Assembly: GCF_017562075.2 (NCBI RefSeq) | Contig: NC_054082.1 | Location: forward strand, 7,827,050 to 7,891,049 | DNA length: 64,000 nt | Direction: 5' to 3' | Source of the DNA: Anopheles merus | Lineage: Eukaryota > Arthropoda > Insecta > Diptera > Culicidae | Notes under the pieces: model-generated | What the model saw: only the letters and a program-made list of their open reading frames with translations | Databases searched by the model: none | Told to the model about the DNA's origin: nothing | Shown: positions 36,501 to 49,343 of the stretch, piece after piece | How the letters are laid out: the number at the start of each line of letters is the position of its first letter | Numbering within the stretch: the first letter of the stretch is position 1 | Translations under genes and position numbers: made by a program

Positions 36501-39043
36501 GTACAAACTCTATAAACACTCCTTAACATTGGTACCATCTCATTGACAACCTGTCAAACGGAAAATTCCTCGGAAACTATTACCGAAAACCCGGAATCGA
36601 CGTTACGTTTGCATTTGTGATTTTGGCCCCCCTCTATGGGATGCTTTCAGCCTTCCATGCTGTCAGGCGAAATTTTTGTCTCTGTTTGGAGCAGTTTTAC
36701 CCTCTTTCATTAGCGCTGTCCTTTCACGGAACCCACAACCAGCACAACCAGGCTTCGAACATCGACAGTGGAGTGTAACTTTTAAATCAAATTAATTTCC
36801 AGCCGGCCCAAAGCAAAGCGTGAGCGTGCCAATGCCAGTGCGGGAAGGGATATTATCGAAGAAACGATACTTTGGCGCGTTGGACACGTTTCACGCGACT
36901 CCGTCAACAACTTTCCAGCGACACCGTTGGCGCGGGGTGCTGCCATACACGGGCACACGGTGTTTTATTAAATCACCCGTCGTGCGGTTCCCTCGAACGT
37001 CAGCCGGCTCACAATGGTTTGGCGTTTTCGTTCTCTTTTTTTTTTGTTAATGGTGAACTTTTCACCATCCGTCCCTGTCTGAACAACCCGCCGGATGTCA
37101 CAGTGACGGGGACCGAGAAAAGCATCCGATTCCGATATTAACATTGCCGGCAGCCATAAGTATGCTTGTGTTTGAAGTAGCATAACCGGCAGACGGATAA
37201 ATTGGCAAACAAGAGCGTCTGGCCAGGAAAAATAAAACAGCATTGAGAGTGGGAAAGTGGCGGGTTTTTATAAGTGGTTCAACATGGGCTCGTTACAAGA
37301 TGCCTTTTCGTAAATGAACTTGGTAGATATTTTAAACTTAATTTCATCTTGTACAACAGTTCTCTTCTTTTGTAAATTTTCGCGGCAATGTTTCATAGTT
37401 TCCTATCTGAATGACCTGACATAGCATTAATAATTCATCTAAATGATGAATAATAATACCCTTTCACCCCAGATTTACTACATTTACTATTTTATAGATT
37501 AAATGTATTAATGTACAGATAGAAACGACCTGCACTTCGGCAAAGCTCATCCAATGCGTGGTTTCGGTGAGACGAAAGACACTGCGGTGACAAAATGGCA
37601 ATATTCATGATCCAGACCGTTGCTTCATTTATTTACCCTCTAGATAACTGTCACCCTCATGTGCCCCCGAACGCAACATAAAATACAATCAAACGATAAA
37701 GTCGACACGGCATTGCTCAGTACAGACCACATGCTCAGCTTGCGCCTAGTCGCAGATGGCCCCTAAAAGGGAAAGGCGCTTAAACTCCTTTTTTCCCATC
37801 AACCGGCGCAAACCAAACCGGGCAAGCAAAATGGTAAGATTTATTTATGTCAGCACACGTTGGCACAGTCACACCGGCAAGCAAGGACAGGCAGTAGCAT
37901 CCGCATCGATTGGATGTAAATGTGGGTGACAGCATGGGAAAAACTCAGCTTGCCGACCGGGAACCTTCCCGGCGTGACATCAATTTCTCTTCGGGAAAGC
38001 TTTCCCTGTATGATAAATGGATCAAACAAGCCTTTCCCATTTCCCTCCGGTGCGTCGTGCGTCGGCACGAGGCCTTGAAATCACAAGGGAGCCCGCACAC
38101 CGAACCTGTGAAAACGCAAACGAGCGTACTTAGCGTAAACTACGATCCGTGCTCGAACCTACTCGTAAAGCAATAACGGGCTTTACCCAAATGGTTTGCG
38201 ATAAATTGGACGGGAAGCTGTCGTGTGCGTGTTTGGCACCGTAAGACAAATAAAACATGTTGATGAGAGAAATTCGAAAATAAATTGAAGCCCGTCAGCC
38301 CGCAGGTGGAAGTTGACGGATTAGGGTGGATGTGTTTTTCTTTCCTCTCCCGAGTGTGATGTAAAATACATTTGTTTTGATTGAAAAACAAACATTTTTT
38401 AAAAATATGACAAACCCCACACTACTACTTTACAAAATATTGTAAATTGTGTTGCATTTTTCAACATCGTGCTATGGTGATAAATTGAATTCCGCGTTCA
38501 ATTTCTCTCGCAGTCATCTAAACGCGCATGAACCAGCCGTACTTGCCTAACTCGTTGGATTGATTTATGACAGAAAATTGAAAATCTCCTTCCCGCGAGC
38601 CACCGGGATGTATTGATTTTTCCGTTCATTCATACGGTCTTCTTTGGGTTGGGTGTGTTAAAAAAAAATCTTTATCCACTAGATCAAATAAACTTCCCGC
38701 CACGTGTACGGTGTAGCTTCGCTTTGCGCACTTTCTTCAGCCCAGTTCAGCTTTCGCATTTTCCCCCAAACCCACGCTTTCGCCGATTGTTCAGCGATGT
38801 GTACAGTCACCGGGTGGTTTTGGGATGAAAAAATGCACATCCCAGCAACAAATGCTATGCGAAGCGGCAAAAATGAAATAAACGGTGCGGCAGGAAAGGA
38901 ACAAACAAACGAAAAAAAACAAAAAAAAACTATCCCCCAATCGCTCCACAATGTGACACCCACTCCAGGGATGGGCCGCAAAGAAGAAGAAAAAAGGTAT
39001 CCGCAAGAAAGGTCAGATCCGCTGGAGTAGGCAAATAAAACTA

Positions 39044-39060
39044 AAGCAAGCAAGCAAGCA
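39044..39060. repeat. (AAGC)4 tetranucleotide repeat
   Basis: Four AAGC units running into an A-rich stretch. Confidence 0.85.
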
Positions 39061-42000
39061 AACAAAAAAAACGCTTACAAACGCACACACACTCGCACAA
39101 ACTGGGCAGCTATAAATCATCAAAAAGTCCGGACCGCCGGAGATGAAGCTATCGGTTGATTTAGCAGTGAAAAACAAATATTTCATCGTTAAATCTGTAC
39201 CGCTCGGAGGGAAAAATTTTCCATCCACCCGGGCCAATCCCGGCCCCACAAAACCATCGCTCCCAGCGTCACACATCGTCCGGGCTCATTCATTTGGCTC
39301 GACTGGAAACAAACGTGGACAAATCGCACGAGGCGCCCAGTACAGCTCGCCGCCCAACCAGTATGCGGCGCAATATGTACGGGAAAGTTTCCATTTTTCC
39401 TTTGTATGTGGCTGTGTGTTCCTTTTTTATGCCCAAATCAATATGTGTGTGAGCACCCCCATTCACCCTTCCACCCCTCTCCACGTATCACTCTAACGGA
39501 TGAGCAAAGTGCTATTTTTGCTTCGATAAAGCTGCGTCCCAGGGATCGGGTTTCCGCCCTTGATCCTGATGCCCCTGGAACGAAATGATCATAAATCAAA
39601 TATTTACCTATTTCCGGTGTATCATTCTCCGTCGCCTTCGCCGTGGGTGAGGAGCTTTACCCCAAATGGGTGCGACGGATACGCCATTCCTCTCGCTGCA
39701 TGCGGAGAGCACTATCACGATCGTGCCGAACTCTTCCAATGCATTTGTTGATGCGCCGACGGGTGGCACACACTTCCGGTGGAGCACTGGCAGGACTCGA
39801 ACACGAATGTCAAATTATGGGTGTGTGCGCGTATGTGTCAGTTGCACGATAGATTTTTCTATTTGGAGCACTTCTTTTTTTTCTCTCTCTCTCTCTTTTA
39901 TCCCTTATCGGGAGAACACTGGCACAATAGAGTTATCGTTTGTGTTGCGTAACGGCCATGTGGCTAATGCACTTATGCTGGAGTTGCAGAAAGCATATAC
40001 GGCATGGTCAGAATCATTCCAGTTGCCCTTTGTCTGCACTACGGAGCGTTGCAAATGACGCGATAAGTCGGTTTTTGTGCACTTTTGTAGACCCATCCGA
40101 ACTCATAACTGGTTTTTACATCACTCACTGCACTTTTGTTTTGTATTTTTCTACTCAATTGAAGGTGGATCTAATTTTCAAACGCATCTGTAACAAAAAA
40201 GTGGAATCAAAATCACATTGAAGCCTTATCTTGTGACCAAAGCATGATATTCGCTGTTGGACAATGCTGGACATTAGAGCACTATTTGCTATCAATCAAT
40301 CAGCTTAGGTTATAAAAAGTACTGTAAGCCTATTATGTTTTAATCTGCATTACAGTTTTTTACCTCACAGGATGGCTTATATATTGATAGATTCATTAGC
40401 AAATTACACACTGTTGTGGTTCATTATTGGAGAGCTATTCATAAACGGGTTTTGTTTCTTTTTTTTTTTAAACAATTAATTCTTGAATAAAAAAATCTTG
40501 TAATACCCACTTCTATTGCTGCTTATGCTATTGTTATACCTCATCATATAAATGCATTTGTATGGTAAAAATCCTGTTGAATTAATAAAATTGATTCTCG
40601 CCAGTTGCATTAAATATAAGCGATCTTTATTGCCGTGGTGAGATATTAAACTGAATTTTTATTCATTCTCCCAACCATTAAGCCATCTGCTTTCGTTGCC
40701 AAAGCGTTTCTATTTCTAAACCCTGATTTGATATTTGCCTGCCCGTTACCGGTACGCTGTATTAAGCGAAATACTCACACACACACACTAGTCTACCATT
40801 ACACGCAGCATACATTGCCGACGCTAAATGGCAAAGCGTCGTAAAATGTGTGATTCCGCCACGGTAAAACCATGCTGGCGCCAGCAGATTTTTGGCACCA
40901 TCGCCCATCGGTTTACCTGCCGGCCGCCGATCTAATGCCGAAACGTTACGGAACGAACGCAAGCATATTTAGCCGCATGACGACAACGACCACCATGCGG
41001 TTGCCACAGAAACGGCAAAATACATCCGAACCAGATCGGCAATCGTGAAACTCCAGCCGAAAAGGCCAGTCCAAACGATCGAACTTTGCACGGGATCCGA
41101 TCGAGGGGAGCGAAGGGATACGCAACACCGAATTAGATCCAGAACCAATGTGAGCGACAACAAAAAACTGCACCGTCAAACGATCCGTCCTTCCGATTTT
41201 TTTTGCTCGTCTTCGCCCAGCGCTGTGTGTTTCAGCAACGACTAAGAAGGCATTAACAGCACACCCAGCGCTGTGCGCTGTGGAGGTCAAGTTCAGGAGT
41301 TGGAAAGGAGAGACAGCAACAAAAAACCCTAACCATACCAACCAACTGCCCAAACGCTTGCACCAGATGTGTACTGGTGCTTGAAATAATCTGCACAAGG
41401 CTCTGCCCGGGGAGTCAAGGATGGACGGCAGCATGCCAATGGCTTCCCGGGCGATCGCTCCTATACGGCTCCTCGGTGATGTGTTTTATTGTACTTGCAA
41501 CGCTGTACTGCCATCCGCGTGGAACAAAAGCAAACATTCACGTGTGGCAGAGGGAGGGCGGGGGTGGTAGGGCCCTAAAAGGGGAAGAGATTTTTCCCGC
41601 CTACACATCCTCGTTTATCGCTCCGTTTGTACATGCTGTTTTTCCTTCGCTAGTTCTACACTAATACAGCTCAAGAGCGTTCTCAAGACGCTCCATCATG
41701 CTTCATGCGCCGTCGACAAGCTGTGCGTCATGCCGGTTCCACCGCGTCTGTTTTCCCCTGGGGTCGATGAAATGGGACGGTTCTTTTATATGCCCCCGCT
41801 GGAAGCAGCACACATGGCGGAAGCGGCGTTGGTGGTGGCGTTGTTGTTTTTTTTTTCTTGGATGACAGATGTGTGATACCGTGGGTACCGAATGCGGCGG
41901 TAAAGTAGCATAACAATAGGAGCGGACCGCTGATAGTGCACTGACGACAATCCTTGGGTGTGTACGTGTGTGTGTGTGTGTCCACAGCTGGGCTCAAGGA

Positions 42001-42109
42001 TAAGTATCTGCCAAAGTCAAGCAGGAAAAGCGACACCAGATATATCGCGCTGATGCGAGTCGATGTTGCCTTTTCATTTTCCTCCTGATGAGCTCACAGT
42101 TATGATGGC

Positions 42110-42127
42110 GATGATGATGATGATGAT
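42110..42127. repeat. (GAT)6 trinucleotide repeat
   Basis: Six GAT units, with an imperfect ATGATGGC just before them. Confidence 0.9.
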
Positions 42128-43425
42128 CACAGAACTAGCCGTGGCCGCGCTTAGCCGCAAACGCTAAGGAATAATTCTTCTGTCGTGCACCATTTTCGTC
42201 CCGCACACGGCTCAAGCACCAAGCGAAAACGGCACGCCGTATGAAGAGGCGCCTTTTGTTATTGTGTATTTCACTGGCACATAAATAAAACATTTCACGT
42301 CTCACAATTGAGTCATCATCCGGGAGAGCACACACTCCTGGCCGTGTGATCGTGGAGTGGGCAGTAAAATTATTGTTTTTTTTTCTTTCTTTTTTTAATA
42401 TTTCACAGGTTGTGCCACACTTTGAAAAAAAAAACCAACGGAAGCACGGTTTAGCATCACCATCGGTAGATGAACGTTAAAAAACACACACCTCACCATG
42501 ATCACACGTGAGTGCGGTTTTTCCTGTGCGGTTTCTAGCGCAACGGCGAAGAAAAACAACCAATCATACGCGCATCGTTTTTCACGGCAGCATGGCGCAC
42601 CTCCCCCTCCCTCCCCACCCTCCACACACGCTCTCAACCGTACGATAACGCACCGGTCGGTGCCGGGACCCCTCAGGACACAGGACGGTGAGCTAAACAA
42701 ACAACAGGCAAAACGAAAGCTTGGAAATAATGATGATAGCACGTTGACAGGCCACTTTTTGGGTGAGGCTGCGATGCCTCCGCTTCTATGATTTGCTTTC
42801 CATTTGGCTGTGTGTGTATGTGTGTGTTTTTTTCTCCCACTTTTCCTTTTGCGTTGCTTTTTGCTGTCACAGCACTCACGAGCGATGAAATATCACGTAC
42901 GCAAGCACCAAGTATGGAGCGCGGGAGGCAAAGCAGGGTGATTCCAGCATCCTTCACACCACCCCCAACGACACACAGCGGGCCTCGTTAGCACGCAGGA
43001 AAAGGGCGATTTTGTTGGAACATTCATCCGTTTTATTATAATTTCTTCTACGTCACGATTATTTCGGGTGCTAAAATAAAAAATAATCACTATCACCCGT
43101 TTTCCCACGCGTTTCAACACCACTGATAAGGATGCTTAGCAATCGCATCGCCGTGTTAAACGTTTCACAGCACCACACTTCTTGCTCTTGTTTCTTTTTG
43201 CTTCACTTTCGCCTCGGTTCACGTCTGCTCCCAGCGGTCAGGATGAACCGGGGAACAATTTCATTATTCACCGACACCGATTTATCAGCACTTCTTTTCC
43301 CGCACACAGAACACAGTAACACCTCTCTTGTGCCCGCATCCCTTGGGCCCTTCCACCCGTAACACCCACATCCCTGGCGATAAGCCGAAAAGTAACGCGC
43401 CGCACATTATGCTACCATTGCTTAC

Positions 43426-43636
43426 CGCGCTTCCGCTCGCCGACCCGGCGGTGTGTCACATTACACACAAAAACCACCCGGTCACACACACACACATAAC
43501 CCCTTTGGATTGCTGTCCGGCAGAGCGTGGTAGTCCAGGGTAGTCCGCACACGTATTCCAGTGCACGCACGCACGATTGCGACGGCGACGACGACGACGA
43601 CGACGACGTAGCTTGCACAGATCTCGAACAAAAACT
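43426..43636 (-). promoter_or_regulatory. Possible minus-strand start site and 5' UTR exon
   Basis: On the minus strand TTCAGTT fits the arthropod initiator TCAKTY, with the start A at 43636. The following roughly 210 bases are CpG- and TCG-rich and end at GCGCG|GTAAGC, a good donor at 43425. GAGAGAGAGCAAGAGAG lies about 145-165 bases upstream at 43779-43800, a GAGA-factor type site often seen at promoters of paused insect genes. There is no TATA box near -30. No initiator codon in a long frame follows, so this would be a non-coding first exon. Each part is common by chance; the combination is what deserves attention. Confidence 0.25.
43580..43608. repeat. (CGA)n trinucleotide repeat
   Basis: Nine to ten CGA units with one GGC interruption near the start. 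It lies inside the CpG-rich block that may be a minus-strand 5' UTR exon, where it would read as TCG repeats. Confidence 0.93.
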
Positions 43637-44475
43637 GAACGAAACTGCGAGAGGTGGCTCGTGTCTTCGGGTGCAGTCACACGCAACGGTCGACACACGG
43701 CACGAGAAATTTGTTTGCGCGTTCGCCCGAAACGCCCGTCACTCGTGGTGGCGTTGCGTGCGTACCCCAGAGCGTAGAGCGAGAGAGAGAGCAAGAGAGG
43801 GTGAAACGATGAGCGAATTGCGAGAGGAAATCGTGGAAAGGACATTCTCTCTCACTCTCTGGGAGGGAAAACGCGTTTGGCTGGAAACGAACCGGCCATA
43901 GAAACCGGCATTTTCTCCTCCTCTCCTGCCCGTTGTCCTGTGCGGCATAGGCGGTGAGCGGTGATTCTACGCAAAGTGTTCCTTTTTTGGGAGTGGCACC
44001 ATGAATGTGCGGCCCGAAAACATCGACGGGAGCTGTAGGACGTGAGCGCGCGTTCTCGTGAGTTACCGCAGTTGCAGTGCAGTGAGTTGCTGTTGCATCG
44101 CGGTGTAGGTTGAACGATGTGTTTGATTCTAGTAGAAGGTACACTGTAAAGTATAGGTTATGACGACACAAATCGTATCATTCGTCTTTTCTAATTTGGA
44201 AAAAATGATGGCTTTCGTTACGGTAATCTATGTTACTTTTCACTGTATATTTGTTTTGTTATTCTTTTTCATTGCTTTCCCCTTTTCCTTCGCTTATTTT
44301 CATTTTATTTTCTTCTGCTCCTTATCCTATGCTTATGATGTTTCCTTCTCGCTTCCTGCAATTTCGAATCAATTTTCATTTATATTTTATTATTTCTTCT
44401 AACATTATCGTTTCAAATAATCAAATTGTCATGCGACATGAAACTCTTCCATATGTCCCACGCGTATGACACCGT

Positions 44476-44640
44476 GCACGACGAGTGAACGAAGCAACTC
44501 AGAATAAACACACCCGAGTTTGTTGCTCGTGAGACAGAACTCGTCGTGCTTCGCTCTCGGGTACGCACTGCTTCTATGCTAGAGCATAACTCCTAGCATA
44601 AGAGCATATCGCCCGCTCTTCTCAGCGATCGTGCTACGAT
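44476..44640. repeat. Cluster of nested inverted repeats
   Basis: GCACGACGAGT (44476-44486) is exactly complemented by ACTCGTCGTGC (44539-44549), and AGCAAC / GTTGCT lies nested inside. TATGCTAG (44575-44582) pairs with CTAGCATA (44593-44600), and AGAGCATA occurs directly twice (44581 and 44601). The block ends with the palindrome ATCGTGCTACGAT (44628-44640). Such density of dyads over 165 bp suggests the end of a decayed DNA transposon or a structured element. I do not recognise it. Confidence 0.5.
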
Positions 44641-45611
44641 GCGAGCGAACAGCTTCCCTGCGAGCGTTTCGGGAAGGATTTTGTTTTGTTTTGAATCTGC
44701 CAAACGGAAGCAGCTTTCACGATTGCTTGAAGTGGCAAAGAAGCAAACCTATTTATTGTTTTTCGTTTGAACAGGCGACACAAACTCTAGAACCAACAAC
44801 GAAACCAAATCGAAACTATCTCTTCCAAGCGTCAGTCACTCCACCATCGGTGTGGGTGTCCTCATCAATCCCAGCCCACTTCTAGATCACAGATTACCGG
44901 TATCTTTCGTTACCAGGAAAAAAGGGGGTGTAAGAAAGTTCCCACGCTCCGTAAAATCAACCGAAATTCAACGAAAACCGAAGGTAGACGGGCTGTAATC
45001 AAATTCAAATTGGTTACATTTTTTTTGGCAGCCACCAGCCAGCCTACCAATTGGAATCGGTTACAGTGGCTCGTTCACCAATGTGAAACACAACTTGCTC
45101 TACATGGTAATGCACATTACTTGCGATTCATGAAGTGTAATGAATTGCAAAGTGGGTAAAGTTATTCATTGATTCTAGGCGAAACCGAAGCGAACAGGAA
45201 TAAAATGGGCGCTTGAAAAAATGGAGGAATTGATGCGTCTTCCAACTGCCTAGACATTATCTCACGCAAGAAATAGACGCTTTTTGAAGCTTCTAATTTC
45301 GTGCTCATATGCATATTTGTTTAAATGTCTACATGTACTAAGCATAGCTTCCAAACACGCCTTCTAACAGCTGTTGAAGGTTAATATTTATTAGTTTTAT
45401 TGTTTACACTGTTGTAACACTAATCAGACAAAGTTTGCAGCCAAAACTCGACCCAAAATGAACACTTTAATCAGAAAAGAGAAAAACATATAAATTCCTC
45501 TTCCACTTCCCTTGCAAGCAGTTTTCAATTCGCATTCTAAACACCTCAACACCACCACACAATGACGATCAGCATCGCTTTCCATCTGCATTCGAAACGG
45601 ACGCTTGAAAA

Positions 45612-45971
45612 ATGAAAATAAACGATCCCACCATCAGCACTAAAAAGAATCTTAATCGCTTCCCTCGCTGGTCCTGCGGACGCGATTCGTCCGTAGATTT
45701 GATACCGATTTGCAAAACGTTACACCGGACCGCTTTGCCGCTGCCAGCGCGGCCGGTGCATCCTTTCAGTCAATTGGCGCTCGCAATCGAGGCAATAAAA
45801 GCTTCACGAACGAGATCAATAAATTTCTACCTCGCTAGGGCAGCGTGGGAAAGTTACGTTGGTTTCTTTCTTTTTCTCCCCCCCACCGCTTCAATCGACA
45901 CTCTCTGCGATGGTGCGGTTTGCATCGAAAATTGCAGCTCGAAAAGAATTCAATTATTCTTTAGCTATTAA
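45612..45971 (+). CDS. Candidate 119-codon frame, unrecognised
   Basis: The frame begins at an ATG with A at -3 (GAAAAATGA). The predicted chain is compositionally ordinary: a basic start (MKINDPTISTKKNLNRF), an alanine-rich helix-like middle (LALAIEAIKASR) and a short aromatic patch (YVGFFLFLPP). It contains no domain I recognise. Short genes of this kind cannot be told from chance frames by reading alone. Confidence 0.12.
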   Translation: MKINDPTISTKKNLNRFPRWSCGRDSSVDLIPICKTLHRTALPLPARPVHPFSQLALAIEAIKASRTRSINFYLARAAWESYVGFFLFLPPTASIDTLCDGAVCIENCSSKRIQLFFSY

Positions 45972-48900
45972 TCTCCAAACACTAACTACCCTCTGCAAGC
46001 GAGACGCTTGGTAGCAGGGTCGGTTTGGTACGGCTTTTAGCCTTGACGTGCTGGGCTCGGGCGTACTTTTTTTTTTTCTTCTTTCTCTCATCGATTGAAC
46101 TATTCCAATCGATTTATTGGCACGCTCTGAAGCATGGTTTTGTTTTTGTATCCGTTCTGTAGAATGGTTTATTTTTGTACACCAATCCATTAGCATCAAT
46201 GGAAACGGAATATAAACAAAAGGATCATTCGTCATCAGTAGCAACAGCACCAATATCACTGAAACGACTCATCTTGTGGGAGTTTTTGGAGCAAAACGTG
46301 TGATACCCAATACAAACCATTGCTGATGATATCTTTGTCTAAAGCCGTGGAATTCACTATCATCGCGAACGCGCAAAGATTTAAGCTCAAAAGTGCGAAA
46401 AAGATATTTACCTTACCAGCTTATCGTTGGTGGGAACGCGATGAAACAGCTCCGAAAAGAGGTTTTTTATGCTCCACACACACTTACACAGCTTTAGTCG
46501 AGCCTCCGTGTACAAATGCACCAGGTTACATCCAATCGGGGCCACATTCCAGCCAGCGCTTTCACATTTCATCGTCCATCGATTTGGCGATCGGTTTTTA
46601 CCACCTTCGACCTATCAACCGATTTGGGATGCTTTTTTTTGCCTCGCACATGCACAATGCACCAGCGACCGGGTTCGGTGTGGAACCGGGGACGGCAGAG
46701 AAGTGGACAAGCGGCAGGAGCAGCAACTCGTTTTCCAAACTTCATATGCGGTGGAACAATTTATGGTCGATGAAATTTAATTTACCGCACCACGCAATGA
46801 ATTGCACTTTATCTAAGCGAATGCTCACATTTGCCGCGCTAGTTGGAAGGATGGGACGACGAGGCTGCGGTCTGCAAAAAAAACTGTAGCCCCCGAAATT
46901 TCACTATCGACCAAAAATCGACCGTGCGGGTAACGGGTTTTTGGGGCGATTAAAGGCTGTTCTAAGGCGAACGCGATGAGGAGGGAGGGCAATTAAATTA
47001 AAAGCATAACGCGTGCAGCCTTCCTGGCATTTGCTTGACAGGCGGTGGTAGCTGTCAACGAGAGGGGAATGCGTTTGCAAGGGTAACAGAAACCCGTTCT
47101 TCCAGTAAACCGCATAGCTCTGCTGAAGTGTTTTAGCAGATTCAATAGGTAAAATATTTGTAGATCAACAATGTGCTTGCTAGTAGAAAAAAAAAACTTT
47201 CTCTCCATTGCTTTTGCTTGGAACTGCGTTAAACTGCACGCTTGCATCACATGAATATTGTAATGTACTTTTGCAATTTTGCTTCTTCTCCATTTGCCAG
47301 TGGCTTAAGATCTTTGGCATATTATATAATAGTTTAATTTTGTTTTTAAATATATGAAAGAAAACAACGATGAAGTTTTCTTGCAATATTTCAACGCACC
47401 CAGATACACACTGGTAAACTACGCTAAGCTCATTTGGAGAAGCACTTGAACGTAAAGACAGACAACAAGCAACTCTGCTCGGTACGAAAACAACAGCTCA
47501 CTTTGCCATCTTCCGTAACATTGCCAGCCAGACAACCCGCCGACCGGCGCTGCACTCACAGCGGCCATTGTCTGGATGTTTACATGATAATGATCCAGCC
47601 GGATCAGCACAAGTGTCAGCGTTTGGGAAAATTTATACATCCTCGCTCCCGTTTTGCTTTTTTTCTTTTCCCTTGTTCCGGCCAGTCTTAAACTGCATAT
47701 CCTGCATGACCGGCCAAATCGACCGACATGCCGTTACAGCCAAAACACCAAATGGCACCGAAACGGAAAGCACCAAACGGGTGCAAAAAAGGATGAAGAT
47801 AAGCCCTCAAATCCCTTCAAACGCGGGGCCGTTCCGATGCGAAATAGAGAGCGAGAAAGAAATCCCACGACATTGTGCTTGACTGCTGAGGAGTAAATTA
47901 ATAGCACCAGAGAAGGCAAAGCAAGCAGCCGGAAGTGTATGACGAAAATAAAAACAAAATCAATGCTGGGTGAACAAGACAAGCAATATAGAGAGAGCGA
48001 GGCATCAAACCAAAAAAAACAAAACCCCAAACAGTCCGGAGCTTCTCCAGCGTCACAAACAAGCAGATTCTATTACGAAGCGAAACGTTTAAAGGCTGTC
48101 TGAACGGCAACTTCCACTCCTTTAGCCTACGCCAGCAGTCGAGATGAATCGTGCAGGATGCGCAACAAAAGCGCATCATCGGAAAAGTCACGTTTCACAT
48201 TATAATCAGTGTGACAGTGGCCTGTTTCATGTCTATTCCATTTGACCGGCCGCTGCTCTCGCAGTAAGCGATGACAGTAGGGATGGAGGAGGCGCACGGC
48301 CGATGAGCCACCATATCGGATGCTCACTTTACGTCACTTGCTACCAATTCACCGTGCAGGTCGAGTGGGAGCAAAGAGGAAGACTGTAGTGGATGTAGGG
48401 GACGTGCCAAACGGTCAAACGGCAAATGGTTGAGCACTTCCGGGCATGTGATCGGGGATTATCGCTCACTCGACGTGGCTTCGCCTTTCGCCGAGGTCAA
48501 CGCTTGTGACCGGTGAATGCCGATGGTATTGTGCAGAATAGCAGGAAGAAATCGAGCAGTCGAGTGCTTGCTAGCGTAAATAGTTTCGGTTTGTTGGTGT
48601 AAGGGCGAAGCAGCACCTATGGGGAGAACTGATTAAGTTTTCGATCAATTTATAGTAAATATTGAGTACATTGCACTGCACGGTACACTACTTGTGCATT
48701 CTAATGCGCAAAGGTGAGCTGTCGATAACTGTCAGCAGGAGTAGCATGGTGATTGCATCCTGCTTATCTCTAACACACCTCTGTGCACGTTTAACCGATG
48801 GAAGCTGTAAATCAAACAACGGTTCTGCGATTGTGCAGCAATCAAGCAAACGCAGCCGTTGATGAACAAATCGAAACTAATTAGCTTCTTCGCCGGCGTT

Positions 48901-49335
48901 AAACTGTGTTTGCCAGTTGCCGTTTCGCGGTGATCGTTGTTCGCGCGACGAGGCAGAATTCAATTTGCTCAAGCCCTTTAACCGTTGGATAAGATACGCC
49001 ATCCGTACCGTTCGCCGAACGAGCTCACACGCTGGAGATTGTTCATCATCGTCATTGTGCTGCATCTCTTACCTTCCGGTCGATAGAGTGTCAAACACGG
49101 ATGTAGCTTTATAGATCTGCTTCCGTCGTCTACCATTCCCGGCGGCAAGGATATGACCAATTACGGAGGTTTAGCGGAAGCTCGAGCGTTGCGTCAATGC
49201 ATTCGAGCTGGAATCAGCCTCTTGGGTTGGTGCATATGTGTTACACCGATGTAACCATTGTATAACAAAACACACGGCTTGGGCAGTAATTAAACAGTGT
49301 TGTTTGTTGATGGTGCGGCTACGGAAAACGTAAAA

Positions 49336-49343
49336 TGACGTCA
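49336..49343. promoter_or_regulatory. Perfect CRE palindrome TGACGTCA
   Basis: TGACGTCA is the CREB/ATF binding site. It stands alone in mixed sequence, with no gene start beside it that I can support. Confidence 0.25.

Larger units (their letters stand above)
32884..43425. other. No firm gene; repeats and one strong acceptor-like site
   Basis: Besides the C25 run and CA tracts, a CTAAC branch-like word and pyrimidine tract end in CGCAG at 34328. The following frames stop within 18-48 codons, and TATAAAAG lies at 34381. A frame at 35435-35752 has a coding-like second half but no ATG start. The stretch from 36.1 to 43.4 kb shows only short frames, AT-rich filler and simple repeats. Confidence 0.5.

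Noticed and set aside
44160..44402. 80-codon very hydrophobic ATG frame (F, Y, L rich)
   Set aside because: The DNA is an almost pure pyrimidine and T-rich stretch, so the hydrophobicity is compositional.
46320..46889. 189-codon plus-strand frame
   Set aside because: Composition is uneven, overlapping frames are also open, no domain is recognised, and it is within chance length.
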